NCBI GenBank assembly: GCA_003427395.1
Contig: BFEA01000733.1
Span: 232,344 to 296,343, forward strand
Direction: 5' to 3'
DNA from: Chara braunii
Taxonomy: Eukaryota; Streptophyta; Charophyceae; Charales; Characeae
DNA: 64,000 bases
Shown here: piece after piece, positions 1 through 11,174 of the stretch
How the letters are laid out: the number at the start of each line of letters is the position of its first letter
How positions within the stretch are numbered: the stretch's first letter is position 1
Position numbers and translations under genes: made by a program
The notes under the pieces: generated by a model
What the model was told of the DNA's origin: nothing
What the model saw: the letters and a program-made list of their open reading frames with translations, nothing else
Databases searched by the model: none

Positions 1-1137
1 TGGAAGAGGAGGAGAGGAGGTGGAGGAGGGGGTACCATATTCGGCCTGGCCAGGCATCACTTCAGCATACAGCATAACCGAACAATGTCATAATAGCAGG
101 AACCATCTGTAATGTCTGGATTTACCTGCGAATTCTTCATAAACAGTATAGAACAACCAAGATGATACNGGGGGGCTGAGGACACCTGGGAGTAGTCTCA
201 AGAAGATCAGTTGGCAGCTTCTAGGTGGAGGCAGGGCTCAGTTGTTAACTAGGAAGGAGCCCCAGCAGCTCCAAGGGATACTGGGTGCGCCAGAGTAGAA
301 GAGAATAATGACTATAGCCTCAACATTGACCTACGCTAGACCCGGTTTCCAGCAGGTGTAGCTCCCCACCAAGAGACGGAGAAGCCCAACAGCCAAGGCC
401 TCAATTCCGGTGGTTCTCTTACCACTGCCGGCATACCGTGGGGATTCGCATAGGGTGGTTGGGAACTGAATCCACATAGCACTGTGCTTGGGCCATTGCG
501 CTAAAGTTGGGGGGGCTAAGAGCAGCACTGGCGCTGCCCTCTTCTCCTGAATAGAATGCATGCTCATTAAACCCGCACTCGGGGCAACATTCAGTCTATG
601 TATGGGGATCATGACCGCAAGTTCTAATAGCCAATCTGTGGACTATCATATAAATGATGTGCAGACAAAAAAAAAGAAAAAAGAAATAAAGAATGGTGGA
701 GCCGAACGAGGTCAAGTAAAAAGGAGAAGGACACAACTTGAAGGGCATATTATAAACACATTGGGACTTTTTCCTCCACCCTGCAAGTGGGCTCCTCAGG
801 GGGATGAGTCCCATCGAGTCCTAGAAGATTCAAGATATCCCTATCCAAGAGGCCTTCCCGTATGCCTTACCCCCAATTCAACTACCCTACCCCTACCCTT
901 TTCCAAGTCATCAGATAGCGGGATGGGATTGAGGTCACGTGCATCCAGGATGGGCTGTAAACGGGCTCAGATACATCCAAGACTGTCCTCACGTAGAATC
1001 AGCACTTGCCGGTGCATGTGGGCCATTGGTGGGCATGGAGGTCGTTTGCAACGGTGGGTACACCGCATGTCATTTATCAAGAACAGGATTCTTTTGTTTT
1101 TTGAATAACAACGGATAAATATATATATATACGAGGG
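1..1137. other. Unassigned DNA, no recognised gene
   Basis: Mixed-composition sequence with one ambiguous base near 170. Open stretches on both strands (for example a 182-codon plus-strand frame at 560-1108) show no motif that I recognise, overlap each other and lack any protein-like compositional signal. I see no repeat, RNA gene or transposon signature here. Confidence 0.4.
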
Positions 1138-1240
1138 ATAAATGTTAGGGTATTATGGCTTTCCAACAGAAAGAAAAAGAAAAGAGAAAAAAGGAAGCAT
1201 CTTTTCCAACAATGACAGCATGACAAGACATAACAGGACC

Positions 1241-1340
1241 TNNCCCNCCCACACAACCNCCCCCCCCCNCCCCCCCCCCCCAAACACACCCACTCTCACA
1301 CACAAAAAAAAAAAAAAAAAAAAAAAAAAACACCACCACC
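1241..1340. repeat. Poly-C / poly-A low-complexity tract with ambiguous bases
   Basis: A C-run interrupted by several N calls is followed by CACA and about 28 A residues. The scattered single N characters from 1241 to 1385 show that base calling failed in this homopolymer region, so its length should not be trusted. Confidence 0.85.
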
Positions 1341-1449
1341 CTTGGGCACTGGACNCGTTGCTNCNGCAGTCTNTNCTTCTNTGTNTTAGCAGAAAAAAGA
1401 GAAGAGAAAAGGAGAGAGAAAACGCATAGAAATGAAGATATGGTTTGGT

Positions 1450-1541
1450 GTCTGCCTGTGTGTCTGTGTGTGTGTCTGTGTCTGTGTGTGTGTGTGTGTG
1501 TGTGTTGTGTGTGTGTGTTGTGTGTGTGTGTGTGTGTGTGA
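1450..1541. repeat. (TG)n microsatellite
   Basis: Interrupted TG dinucleotide array, followed at 1546-1560 by a T-run. A further T-run of 28 bases lies at 1743-1770. Confidence 0.95.
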
Positions 1542-1739
1542 TTCCTTTTTTTTTTTTTTTCCAATATACGTACATATAATAAAGATATGGCCATCATACA
1601 GCTTTGCAATGAAACCTCATGACGGTGAGGGAATACAAACCAATAAAAAAGCCAAAAATGAAAATACAAAATCATCTGGTACCGGAAATTGAGGCTTACC
1701 TGACTTCTTCTTAGACAATCAGGTGACCTCAACGGTAAG

Positions 1740-1770
<31 letters not shown>

Positions 1771-2044
1771 GAACCGTAAGAATTTTGTGAGAACATACAA
1801 CACACTGCGAAAAGGAAAAAAGACCACATTTGACCTTGGCGGGGTAAGTTGATAAAAACTAACACTTTTTTATTTATTTATTTTTTCCTTTTTTTTCCAA
1901 GATCCGTTTTGCCCCGGGCCAAGAAAAAAAAAAGAACACAAACGATGATATGCGCAAAATAGAGAAGTGGACAAGTGCCACCAACTAGCAGGAGAGCTCA
2001 TAGACAAGCTCAAGCATATCCACAAGATTTGTTTGGGAGGGAGT

Positions 2045-2082
<38 letters not shown>

Positions 2083-2083
2083 T
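2045..2083. repeat. Compound (TC)n(TG)n microsatellite
   Basis: About ten TC units pass directly into about nine TG units. Confidence 0.95.
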
Positions 2084-2253
2084 CCGCCCCCCTTGGGAGA
2101 TGACGAAAAAGCGAAGGGGGGGGGGAAAGTGAATAGTAGAGGAAGGATACAAGGATGAGTCACTGAGTGATCTAGGTTGTACACAGAGCAATCAGCATAG
2201 GGGTGGTGTGGTGTGGTGGAATAGGATGCAGTGGTCTCTACGTGTGGGGAACC

Positions 2254-2297
2254 TGTGCTCTTTGTGCTCTTTGTGCTCTTTGTGCTCTTTGTGGTCT
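2254..2297. repeat. 9-bp tandem repeat, about five copies
   Basis: The unit TGTGCTCTT is repeated head to tail with almost no variation and the array stops a few bases before the fold-back element that starts at 2309. Read on the minus strand it gives a Lys-Ser-Thr tripeptide repeat, which I take as a by-product. Confidence 0.9.
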
Positions 2298-2308
2298 TGT
2301 AGAGTAGT

Positions 2309-2535
2309 TTAAATGACCATTTCGTCAAAATGGACATTTTTTATTTTTTGAACGAAATTGAAACCGAGTTTTTTGGCCAAAAATCCGTCAAAATTTGCTG
2401 TTCCTGAGGGTCCAGCGTTTTACAATAGCCGGATCCTCAGGAACAGTAAATTTTGACGAGTTTTCGGCCAAAAAAACTTGGTTTCAATTTCGTTCAAAAA
2501 AGAAAAGATGTCCATTTTTACGAAATGGCAGTTTT
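2309..2535. mobile_element. Fold-back MITE, Mutator-like, with 9-bp target duplication
   Basis: The two halves (about 2311-2413 and 2434-2530) are near-perfect reverse complements over roughly 90 bases, with a short loop around 2414-2433. Inner arm segments such as ATTTCGTCAAAATGGACAT match the opposite arm at 18 of 19 positions. The 9-mer TAGAGTAGT lies immediately outside on both sides (2300-2308 and 2536-2544) and fits a target site duplication. Long terminal inverted repeats plus a 9-bp duplication are the hallmark of non-autonomous Mutator-like elements. There is no coding capacity. The outermost 10 bases of the arms match less well, so the exact ends could shift by a few bases. Confidence 0.75.
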
Positions 2536-2601
2536 TAGAGTAGTGTTGCCTAAGAGTTGGACGTTGGTACGCATGATTTCTCTGTTTGACAGTCGCACTT
2601 C

Positions 2602-3009
2602 TTGTGCATCCCCTTGCACTGCGGCCAGGGATGGACTTGGCCGAAAGTGCCTTGCCAGCCTGTGTGGCTGCAGTACTCCTGTGAGGGAGGGAGGGCACGT
2701 TTCCCAGCTATTGTTGTTGTTTTGGGGGAAAAACAAGATATTAGACTCTTGAGGCATGAGGCTGCATGTGATCTGGGGGATCTCGAGGATGACACGGGCA
2801 AATGGAAAGAAAAGGCCAAAGACGAAAACGCTTCGCCCGTTCCCCTGAAAGGTAAGTTAAAAAAAAAAGAAAAAGATAGCAGACTCTTGGGGCATGAGGC
2901 TGCGTGTGATCTGGGGGATCTCGAGGATGACACGGGCCAATGGAAAGAAACGGCTAAAGATGAAAATGCTTCGCCCATTCCCCTGAAGGGTAAGTTTTCA
3001 AAATACTAA
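2602..3009 (+). other. Unrecognised open frame containing a 138-bp in-frame tandem duplication
   Basis: A 135-codon open frame whose C-terminal two thirds consist of two copies of a 46-codon unit (2737-2874 and 2875-2998). Each copy carries the peptide GDLEDDTGKW or a close variant, and each ends just before a GGTAAGT splice-donor-like site (2852 and 2990). The unit length is a multiple of three, so the frame survives. The protein matches no family known to me. It could be a duplicated exon of a host gene or a non-coding repeat; I see no acceptor or neighbouring exon that decides this. Confidence 0.35.
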
Positions 3010-3034
3010 AATAGCATATGTCGTGTCACCGCAA

Positions 3035-3250
3035 AAACTCGCAGTAGTTTCACATCAAAAACATTGGCGGGGCCCAAGTTTCGTTGCAAAAATATATCTT
3101 TCTTTGCAGCTTTGGAGGTCCCGGTAGTTTCACAGCAAAAATATTAGCACGCAGGGTCCCACTTTCCTTGCAAAAATAGATCTTTCGGTAGTCGCTGCAA
3201 AAATATTAGCAGGCAGGCTCCCGGTAGTTCCGCTGCAAAACTTGGGAAAC
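3035..3250. repeat. Degenerate tandem repeat of about 65-75 bp, three copies
   Basis: Copies share the blocks GGTAGTTTCACAGCAAAAATA, shortened or mutated, and TTGCAAAAATAGATCTTTC. They begin near 3040, 3120 and 3190 and stop about 40 bases before the LTR of element 1. Confidence 0.7.
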
Positions 3251-3285
3251 GTGCCATTTCTTTTTTTTGCTTTTTCGCGAAAAGG

Positions 3286-4147
3286 TGCAATCAGACTCGA
3301 CTTTTTTACACTTCGTCATGCATGCAAACAGCGATACAGCAACTGGCGACATGCGCCCACACAGTGCTCAAAGATATCGTGACCAGATAAGAGTTCTCTT
3401 CCAACTGGCTATGGTGACTTTGCGCCCACACAACTCACTGTCGCACTCTGGATCACCTTGGATGTCCCACACGCAACACTCAGTATCCATACACAACGCA
3501 CACATACACTCTGCTACAGCTATGGCAGCACTAGCTGCCACTACCCTATCGCTATACTACACTTCTCTGCCCACTTCGTCTTCGGGCGCACTGCAGACCT
3601 CCTCGCACAAGCTCCTGAGGCAGCGCTTCCGCATGGCATCCGCAGGAATGAATGAATGGCTGGACGCAGCCTCTTGATTTATACTTCTGCGCTGCGTTGG
3701 TCTGCCCTATGTCCCTTGGCCCTTGGTGCACACAGTCCCAGACAGTACTTGCTGGACAGGACCGGACTGCTTAACTGGGACTGTTGACTCAGCAAGGTGG
3801 CCTACCACCACTTGACCACTTGCCTCTGTTCAACGCAGGCTCATTCCGAAAGGCCACTTCTAGAACCCTCTGACTTGGCCTTTCGATACTGTAGCAGCTA
3901 CGACTTTGCCCCTTCAGGTATACTACAGCTATGACTTCGGAACTATCTAGACTCCTTCTCTATAGGTCTACAGTTCGATTCCCCTCTACCCTGTGACCTA
4001 CGACAATCTACCTACAACTGGCGATCCTACAGGTAGCGGGTTCAAATCTACGGGTTGACACTGATACTGTACACAGGTAAGACGGGGAACTAGGGATCGA
4101 GCCCTGGGATCTGCATTCGCTACTGCGAACTGGTGAATGCCGTTTCA
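3286..4147 (-). repeat. 3' LTR of element 1
   Basis: 862-bp direct repeat of 11732-12624, with TG...CA ends on the plus strand (starts TGCAATCAGACTCG, ends CCGTTTCA). It is about 31 bp shorter than the 5' LTR, because the latter carries a short local duplication near 12360-12400. A 65-codon frame inside it is a shadow, not a gene. Confidence 0.95.
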
Positions 4148-4158
4148 CTCCCGCCGGC
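4148..4158 (-). other. Polypurine tract of element 1
   Basis: Read on the minus strand, GGCGGGAG directly abuts the LTR start TGAAACGG. This is where plus-strand DNA synthesis would be primed. The related fragment at 49429-49440 has the same arrangement. Confidence 0.7.
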
Positions 4159-4185
4159 CTAAATTCGAGGTCCTCCGAAAAAGTT

Positions 4186-5496
4186 TTAGTCTAAGGCAGG
4201 ACCTTTACCCCTTTGCTGTCTTTCGTAGGCCCGGACTATATCGGGAGCTGTCTCAAGAAGTTCAGATCTTGTAAACCAGCGGTCGTCTTCCGGTTCTTGA
4301 TGACTAAAACGAACTTTGTACTGTTTCTGTGGACGACCCCTACCTCCAGTNCTGAATACATCTTCAGCCACTTTGCCATCGATGTCATACCTCCCATCCA
4401 TATCGGGCGGAATCATAGATCTCCGGGATGGAAACTGATCGCTTGTTTGACAGGGTAGTAACTTTGATGCATGGAAAACTGGGTAAGTGTGGAGGTGTGC
4501 TGGCAGCTCTACGGTGTAGGACGGTCCATCTTCACCGCCCTTGACTTCCAGAACAGGCCACGGTCCCCTATATGTGGGCAGTAACTTCTGCGAGATGTTC
4601 TCCTCAGGCGCAAACTCTCTAGAACTGACCCAGACTAAGTCGCCTACNTGGAACTGCGAAGGGCGACGATGTTTGTTCGCTTGCTCTATCATTCTATGCT
4701 GGGCCTTCCTGAGGCTTTGTACAACAGTAGCTAGTTCTTTCTTGTGCTGTACAGCAAACTCCCTGGTCCCGGGCGGTAATCTGTGGATCTGATCCCGGTT
4801 GAGCCCCTCAAACGGTCTGCGGGGTCTAAAAGACTTATGCAGTTCGTCGGGAGTGCGGCACGTGGACAGGTGCGCACTGTTATTGTACGCGCTAGCTACT
4901 TTTGGCAACATCTCATCCCAGTTAATCTGATCTGGTCTAATGTACATGTGCAGAACTTGCTGTAGGATCTTATTCATCTGCTCTGTCTGACCGTTAGTCT
5001 CAGGATGGCGGCCAGACGACATCAACAACTTAGACCCATACACTCCCATGAGTTCTTGCAAGTTCTGGCTAGTAAAGCGACTATCTCTATCGCTAACTAT
5101 AGACGGTGGGATTCCATTCTCGCTCACCCAAAAGTCAAAGAATCTTTGTATGACTAAATCAATACGTGCCTCTGAAGGCAAAGGGACAAAAACTGCGTAC
5201 TTGCTGAAGCGGTCAACTATGACCATGACTTGGCTCTTGCCATGCCTGCTCTTGACCTGAGTGTCAATGAAGTCTATGGACATGGAGTCTCCCGGCTGGT
5301 TCGGAATGGGCAAGGGTCTGAAAAGACCTAGCGGGGCGCGCGTAGAACTCTTGTTACGCTGGCAAACCTTACAGCTGCGAACATAGTCTACGCAATCATT
5401 CTTCATCCCTGGCCAGGTATATGCGCGCATCAGATTGGCCAAAGTCTTTTGCCAACCGAAATGACCCTCTGTGTCATGGCATTCTCCCAGGATCAA
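4186..5496 (-). pseudogene. Integrase with C-terminal chromodomain-like tail, element 1
   Basis: 436 codons of the 3' part of pol. The N-terminus carries the zinc-binding HHCC domain (ECHDTEGH, later SCKVCQRNK). The catalytic core has its acidic triad in SIDFID, SDRDSRFTS and ETNGQTEQMN. The C-terminal region has the GPY/F-like segment (TYRGPWPVLEV) and then a chromodomain-like module (GRYDIDGKVAEDVF to RWFTRSEL). Integrase would insert the cDNA into host chromatin, and chromodomain tails of this class steer insertion towards modified histones. This is the best preserved frame of the element; two codons contain ambiguous bases (near 4351 and 4648). It is separated from the upstream RT frame by a frameshift around 5500-5530, so it cannot be made as one polyprotein as it stands. 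The nominal start is only the first ATG after that break. Confidence 0.9.
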
Positions 5497-6695
5497 ACTA
5501 CGGATCTCTTCACTATTGGGGATACACGACCGGTCAAAAACATTAGTCTTCTAAAAAAGCAACCCTTCCATAGTGCGGTAGTTTGGCTCAGTCTCTGGGC
5601 CTCTTTGACTTTCTTAAGGAGGTCGTTGTAGATAAGGTCCTGCGCGTAGGCTTCCCTAACCTTTTGCTGCATGTCCTTCCCTATATCGAGATAGTGCACT
5701 ATCGCCCCAAAGTAATCCGCTCTCCTACTCAGAGCATCCGTGACTACGTTGTACTTCCCTTTGACAGGCTTGAGCTCGAAGTCATACTGATCTATCTCTG
5801 CGGCCCACCTAGTAAGCTTAGGTGTCATCTTGGCCTGCGTCTTTAACCATCTTAATGTTTCATGGTCAGAATAGACTTTGAAGTGTCTCCCAAGCAAGTA
5901 GTGCTTCCAGTGGTCTAACGCTTGCCTGAGAGCGTAGAGTTCCTTCTCGTAGGTAGATGTCGCAACCTGCTCTGAAGGCATCCTCGCGGACATGAACTCT
6001 ACGGGTCTATAGCCATTGCCATCGTCTTGCTGTAACACCACGCCTATGTCGTAGTTGCTAGCATCCGTAGTGACGACAAAAGGCAAGGACGGATCGGCGA
6101 CCTTAAGGACTGGATACTCTATCAACGCCTGCTTCAACTTCTTCATGGCAGACGTACAGTCCTTGTCCCACTTCCAGATAGTCTCCTGTCTCAGCAATCT
6201 GCGAAGGGGCGCAGCGATGGTGGAGAAGTTCCTTACGAACTTCCGGTAGTAATTAGCTAGGCCCAGGAATGAGCACAATTCTGTCAACGTACGTGGCGTG
6301 GGCCAATCTCTAATCGTTGCGATCTTGCTATCCTCCGACTTAACGCCGTCTCCGTCTAAGACGTGGCCTAAATACAAAACTTGGGTTTTTGCACAATCGC
6401 ACTTCTTTGCATTGATCTTGAAGTTAGCTTCTCTTAGCTTCTCCAAGACTTGCCTGAGATCACCCTGATGCTCATCGAGGGTCCTGCTAAACACTAGAAT
6501 GTCATCTAGATAAACTACAACAAACCTGTCTAACCACGGCCTAAACAAATCGTTCATACAGCGCTGGAACGTAGCTGGCGCACTGGTTAGTCCAAAGGGC
6601 ATTACTATGAAATCATAGTGCCCATATCTAGTCCGGAAGGCTGTCTTATACTGATCATCAGGGTGTACTTCTATCTGATGATATCCGGACTTCAA
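5493..6695 (-). pseudogene. Reverse transcriptase and RNase H, element 1
   Basis: 400 codons covering most of the RT domain and the RNase H domain. RT motifs are clear: MKSGYHQIEVHPDD at the start, MPFGLTSAPATFQ in the palm and the catalytic VVYLDDILVFS. The connection GLANYYRKFVRNFS leads into RNase H, with TTDASNYDIG, the glutamate region YEKELYALRQALDHWKHYL and VYSDHETLRWL. The enzyme would copy element RNA into DNA in cytoplasmic particles. The real frame starts upstream: a TAG stop (6725-6723) lies a few codons before the first methionine, at a position where element 2 has glutamine. The 3' end runs out of frame before integrase, near 5500-5530. Confidence 0.92.
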
Positions 6696-6750
6696 ATCTA
6701 TCTTGGAGAAATACTTCGCCCCCTACACTCGATCTAAGAGATCGTCTATC

Positions 6751-7104
6751 CTAGGCAGTGGCTCCACATTTTTCACGCGCATTCAGACCCCTATAGTCTA
6801 TACACATCCTCAACTCTCCCTCTTTCTTAGGAATAAAGAGAACAGGCGCTCCGAAAGGAGACGAACTGGGCCTAATCCAACCCTTTTCGAGGAGCTCGTC
6901 TAGTTGCTTGCGAAGCTCCTCTAATTCCCGCGGGGACATCCTATACACAGCGCCCTTAGGAGTTTTACTGTCAGGCTCTATCTTGATACGGTGCTGGATG
7001 GGCCGCGGTACTACTCCTATTGGCGGCTCAGTTAAATCCTTAAACTCCTCCAGCAGCTTGGCAATCGCAGGATCCATCGACTTTTCTTCCGTAGGCTCAG
7101 TCAT
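6751..7104 (-). pseudogene. N-terminal reverse transcriptase segment, element 1
   Basis: 117 codons carrying the conserved entry to the RT domain: the acidic linker before RT, then [31 protein letters not shown] and [10 protein letters not shown]. The frame is lost directly after RGLN by an indel around 6770-6780, and the RT continues in another frame at 6770 and below. In the intact family these residues form the fingers of RT. Upstream, stops at the end of the protease region separate it from gag. Confidence 0.9.
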
Positions 7105-7787
7105 CGGCCTAACATAGGCGACAAGGACCTATTCCTCCAGTTTCTCCTTCTTTAATTATCTGGCGAATGCAGGCGCACTAAGGCAGCAATGTGCCAATGG
7201 ATTCTCCATTCCTGACACATGGAACAGGCGGGCAGTCTTGGCCTCGCCTGAAGAACTAGGGAGCCTACACTCGTGCTCCTTCAAATGGAGCGTTGCCCTC
7301 TGCCTCTCCCCAATCCATTCCCAAAACAATATCAAATGGGAGGTTGTTTTCTACGAGGAGAGTCAGGGAGTGGAGAACCTTCTCCACTTTCCCATCTTTC
7401 TCTAGGCGGAGATACACCTAGACTCCCTCTACGTAATCCTCTACAACCATGGTACGATCGTCCGCGAGGATACTAACTATAGGGTTTGCTAACTTTTGGA
7501 CTTTAAGTCCTAGCCTCAACTTCTGCATCGCTTTCTTACTAATATAGCTGCGGGTGGCCCCTTAGACTACTAGGGCCCCTACTCTACTTCTAAAAATCAG
7601 TTGTCCTTTACTCTCCTTCTTCATCTTGGCCCAGGCGGGCATCCTGTCCTTCAACTCTTCGGCCACGCATGTGAGGGACGTGTCTAGAGAGACTCTGACA
7701 CAAGCAGTTTCCGGACAGCTATCTAGATACGGGCCTGCAACCTCTGCCGTAGGCACATGTGGTGTGGGAGTCTCCTGCTGGCTAGCG
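7105..7787 (-). pseudogene. Decayed aspartic protease region, element 1
   Basis: Reading the minus strand between gag and RT gives the remains of a retropepsin-like protease: VV-stop-GATRSYISKKAMQKL around 7570 sits where an active enzyme has the Asp-Ser/Thr-Gly triad followed by GAT, and the distal part around 7330 reads LPFDIVLGMDW, matching the ILGMDW motif of this family. The catalytic Asp is replaced and the next codon is TAA (about 7566-7564), so protease activity is lost. Several further stops and a shift follow up to 7105. Confidence 0.75.
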
Positions 7788-9860
7788 CTAATTTCCCCAC
7801 ATGGCCCAGTGGTAGGGGCAGTTGCTACCCCTACCGGCGGCTGTCTTTTGGCCCTTGGGCAGCCGTTCGGGTCTCTCTGTACTTAGGACACTATTTGATG
7901 ATGTGGCCCGGGTCACCGCAAAAATGCACTGGCCCCGGTCCAATCGTTGTTGCCATAGAGTTTGGTCCACACCCAAAGATTCCCAAGGCCTACCATGTGG
8001 TAGCCCCGGGTGCCATCCTCCTACCTTATAGGGAGACATGTTCCTAGGACGGTTTTGCGGGTTACCTTGACCCCTACCTCCCGCTTGGCAGTTTCCTCCT
8101 CGGCCGCCAACCCCCTGATCGCCCTGAAACCGGCCCCCTGAGGCCCGGCCCCCTTGGCCTTGGCCTCGTCCTCCTTGCGGCCTCCCTCCAGCCCCGACAG
8201 CAGCGTAAGATCTCCCCCGGCCCACACCGCTGTCCTCCTCCTCTAACCCCCACTCAATCTGGTCGTAGGGGATTTCATCCACACTACCTTCATCTAAAGT
8301 TAGGACAAGACTATCCTTAGTCTTTACTTGCCCTGAGATAGTGCAGCCCTTCCACTTCTTTCCCTTGTCTAAGTCCTTGTGCCAAAAAGTGGAAACTGAC
8401 ACAGACTTTGCCTCGAACGAAACCACCTCCCTGCTAAGTGCATCATAAGTCATGGCAAGGTCCTGACTCTTCGTAAAGAAGTGGCCACGCAGCGACTCGG
8501 GCATAGCCCGGTAGAAGAGGTTGACCAACTGGGTCTCAGTGACCCCGTGGTCAGGAACAACCACTAGTTCATCCATTGTGCCTTTGAGTGCCCTGACACT
8601 CTTCCATTGGCGCGAGTGAATGGTCTGAAGCCTATCTGAGGCTTTGACACTGCGAGCAACATCAACGAATTGCTCGCGTAGCAACTTCAAGAATTCCGTG
8701 AGGGACGTGAATGAGGAGTACGCAACAGGATTGTCACTGCAGTTGGCAGCGCGGACTAGGGACCTTGCGAAACTAGCGGCCTCATCTCTCAGCGCGTGGA
8801 TCGCAATTAGAACCTGCTGATCCGGGGAGACTTGTTGCAAATGCACATAGGTCTTAATGTTGGCCTCCTAGTTGTCAAAATTTTCATCCCTTTTCCCACT
8901 GTAGGAATCAGGGAATTTGACCTTGACCGGCTCCCGGCGAGGAGGATGTACTTCCTCCTCCTTGGGAGTTGTCGCCTTGACGCCTTCAATGGCGCCAACG
9001 CAAAACCGTTCAGTCTTGTCGAGGCGATGACCCACCTCGGCTCCAACAACGCCTACCAACTCACGAGCAAAGTCCCGAAAGCCCAATCGCATCGAGCGCA
9101 CCGCTATATCTTGACTCCTACTGAAGTCATATTGGTCCGTCTGAATCCGTGTCAGGCTTGCGATGCTTCGTGCTATAATTCGCATCTGGTTCGGGAGTTC
9201 GGTTTGAGCGGCTAATCGCTCTTCTATCTTTTTCACCTCCTCGAGTTCTTCTGCCGCCTCCGCTGCCTTATCAACTCTCCTCTTCTTCTCCCTCATCACT
9301 GCTAGTTTCCACTCCATCCTCTTTTCGTCTTCCAATGCCTGTCGTCTTAGGGGATCTTTCTCTGCATCCCAAGCCGTCATGGCAGCCTCTTGCTCATCCT
9401 GTGGGATATACATGCTAACTTCTTCCTCTTCTCCCACAGACAGATTGGCAACCCATTCGGATATCCTCTTCTCCAGGTCCCCACCGTTGCTGTCACTATG
9501 CTGCCCACTATTCCTTTGCAGTGTCGGGCCTTCCTCCTCTTCCACCTCCTTCAGCTTCTCTTCTTCTTCCTTTTTCAACCTCTCTTTCTCCCTGGCCATC
9601 TCTTCTTCGATCTTCTTCAATTTGGCCGCCTGCTCCTCCTTCAAGGCCTTCTTCTTGGCCTCCTTTCTCTCCTTCCTCTCATGTAGGATGACGGCCATCT
9701 TCTCCTCCTCCTCCTTCGTGTAAGGCTGGGTGGACGTACCACCCCGAGTCCCTACTCTACACGTGAACATGGGCCAGAAGCCCAGAGGAAAGAGGAGACG
9801 CCAAAGGGTCCCCCAGAGGGAGAACCCAATGAGCAACCCATACATAGGATAGTCGTCCAT
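7788..9860 (-). pseudogene. Gag, element 1, interrupted by one in-frame stop
   Basis: One frame of about 690 codons, opened by ATG at 9860-9858 and broken by a single TAG (8870-8868). The first about 35 residues are strongly hydrophobic (GLLIGFSLWGTLWRLLF), followed by about 75 highly charged Glu/Lys-rich residues typical of a coiled coil. A second charged helix and the gag core follow, the core including residues after the stop such as SRQWKSVRALKG and MPESLRGHFF. The C-terminus is Gly/Arg-rich with RGQG and GGR repeats, and next to it lies a degraded CCHC knuckle in a neighbouring frame (CGDPGH around 7900). Gag forms the particle and binds RNA. The hydrophobic N-terminus is unusual for Ty3/gypsy Gag. 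Confidence 0.85.
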
Positions 9861-10605
9861 CGTGGTGTTAGGTGCATGACAAGAGCCCCACTCCTCACCA
9901 CTTAGACCTACCCGGACACACTGGTATACTAGCTGACTCTCTAAGATTCACTACTCACAACTACTCTAAGGCTGTCACTATTGAACTAACAGCTGATCAG
10001 GAGGCATTTAAGGAGATCCCCCAAACTCCTCAAGAATTCTTTAACGTCGCAGTCAGGATGACGTGATCAACGTAGTTCTTCTTGGCGATTTCAGCCCACA
10101 ACTCAGCCGTTCCGGCCTACTGTGCCACACCGAGCAGCCCGTCAGTCTGTACCGGTCCTTGGAGGGGTTCGTATCCCTCGGGACAGTCGAGTCGTTAGAC
10201 ACAGATCATCAACCTTACTAGGTCCGGTAGGGGAGTGGTTCAACCAGGCCTTAACACTTAAAGACGGCCCTCATTTCAGCCTACAGCCCGGAGTTCGGAC
10301 CCTTTACACTGAACTCAGTAGACCTACCGAACAGTAAAGGTCATTGGGCTAGACGAGTTGTTTAACGAGCGCTCGCCGCTCATGCCCAGGTCTCCATATG
10401 CCAGAGTAAAGCTTTGGTCCTACGAAGCCCGTGCAGGTTTAGCAGCAAGGCCCTATCCTTCATCCACAGAGTCCTAGCACCTAGGACAAAAGAGACTCAA
10501 TGCAGAAAGAGTAGACAGACAGACTCAGCAAGGACCACGGGGTAAGTGCACACCCACAGGGTAAGGGGATAGGCTGAAGGGTCAACGAGATATCACCAAC
10601 TCCAG

Positions 10606-10770
10606 CTTGGTCAAAATCTTGGTCAGCAGCTCCGGTCAAAGCCTTGGTCAACGCTGAGTCAACGCTGACAACCCCCAGTCAACGCTTGGTCAACCACCTT
10701 GGTCAACGCCTAGTCAACCCTCTGGTCAACCCTTGGCCAACCCTCTGGTCAACGGTCTGGTCAATGCCCT
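10606..10770 (-). promoter_or_regulatory. Cluster of W-box-like TTGAC(C) cores in element 1 leader
   Basis: About eleven GTCAA motifs (TTGAC on the minus, element-sense strand) occur within about 160 bases, most as GGTCAAC, spaced 10-20 bases. TTGAC is the core bound by plant WRKY factors. The cluster may simply be a degenerate short tandem repeat. Confidence 0.4.
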
Positions 10771-11091
10771 GTCAGCCGCTCACCTCGGCTATGGCTGTCG
10801 GCACCTTCACCTTCGTCACCCTCGCCGTCTACTGCCCCTTCCATCACTTTCTTTCTTCTTCTCTTTCGCTGTTTTTTTTTTTTTTTACCCCCGGCTATGT
10901 CTGCCTTCTTCTTCAATCTCCTCCTTCCACACTTTTTCTTCTCCCTCCTAAGTCCCTCCTTCTCTATCCTCCACTTTCTCTCTCCTCCGGTAGTCTGTGT
11001 CAATGCTCCGCGGCTATGGCCGCCGTCTTCCTTCTCCACCGACCTCCGCAGTCTCGCCTTACAGGTAAGTGACAACCAATCTTGGATCGCT

Positions 11092-11093
11092 CA

Positions 11094-11174
<81 letters not shown>

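Noticed and set aside
560-1108. 182-codon plus-strand open frame
   Set aside because: Overlaps a minus-strand frame, has no recognisable motif and contains an A-rich low-complexity Lys stretch; not enough to call a gene.
3267-3677. 136-codon frame repeated at 11732-12123
   Set aside because: It lies inside the LTR of element 1 on the antisense strand; its repetition reflects the LTR pair, not a gene family.
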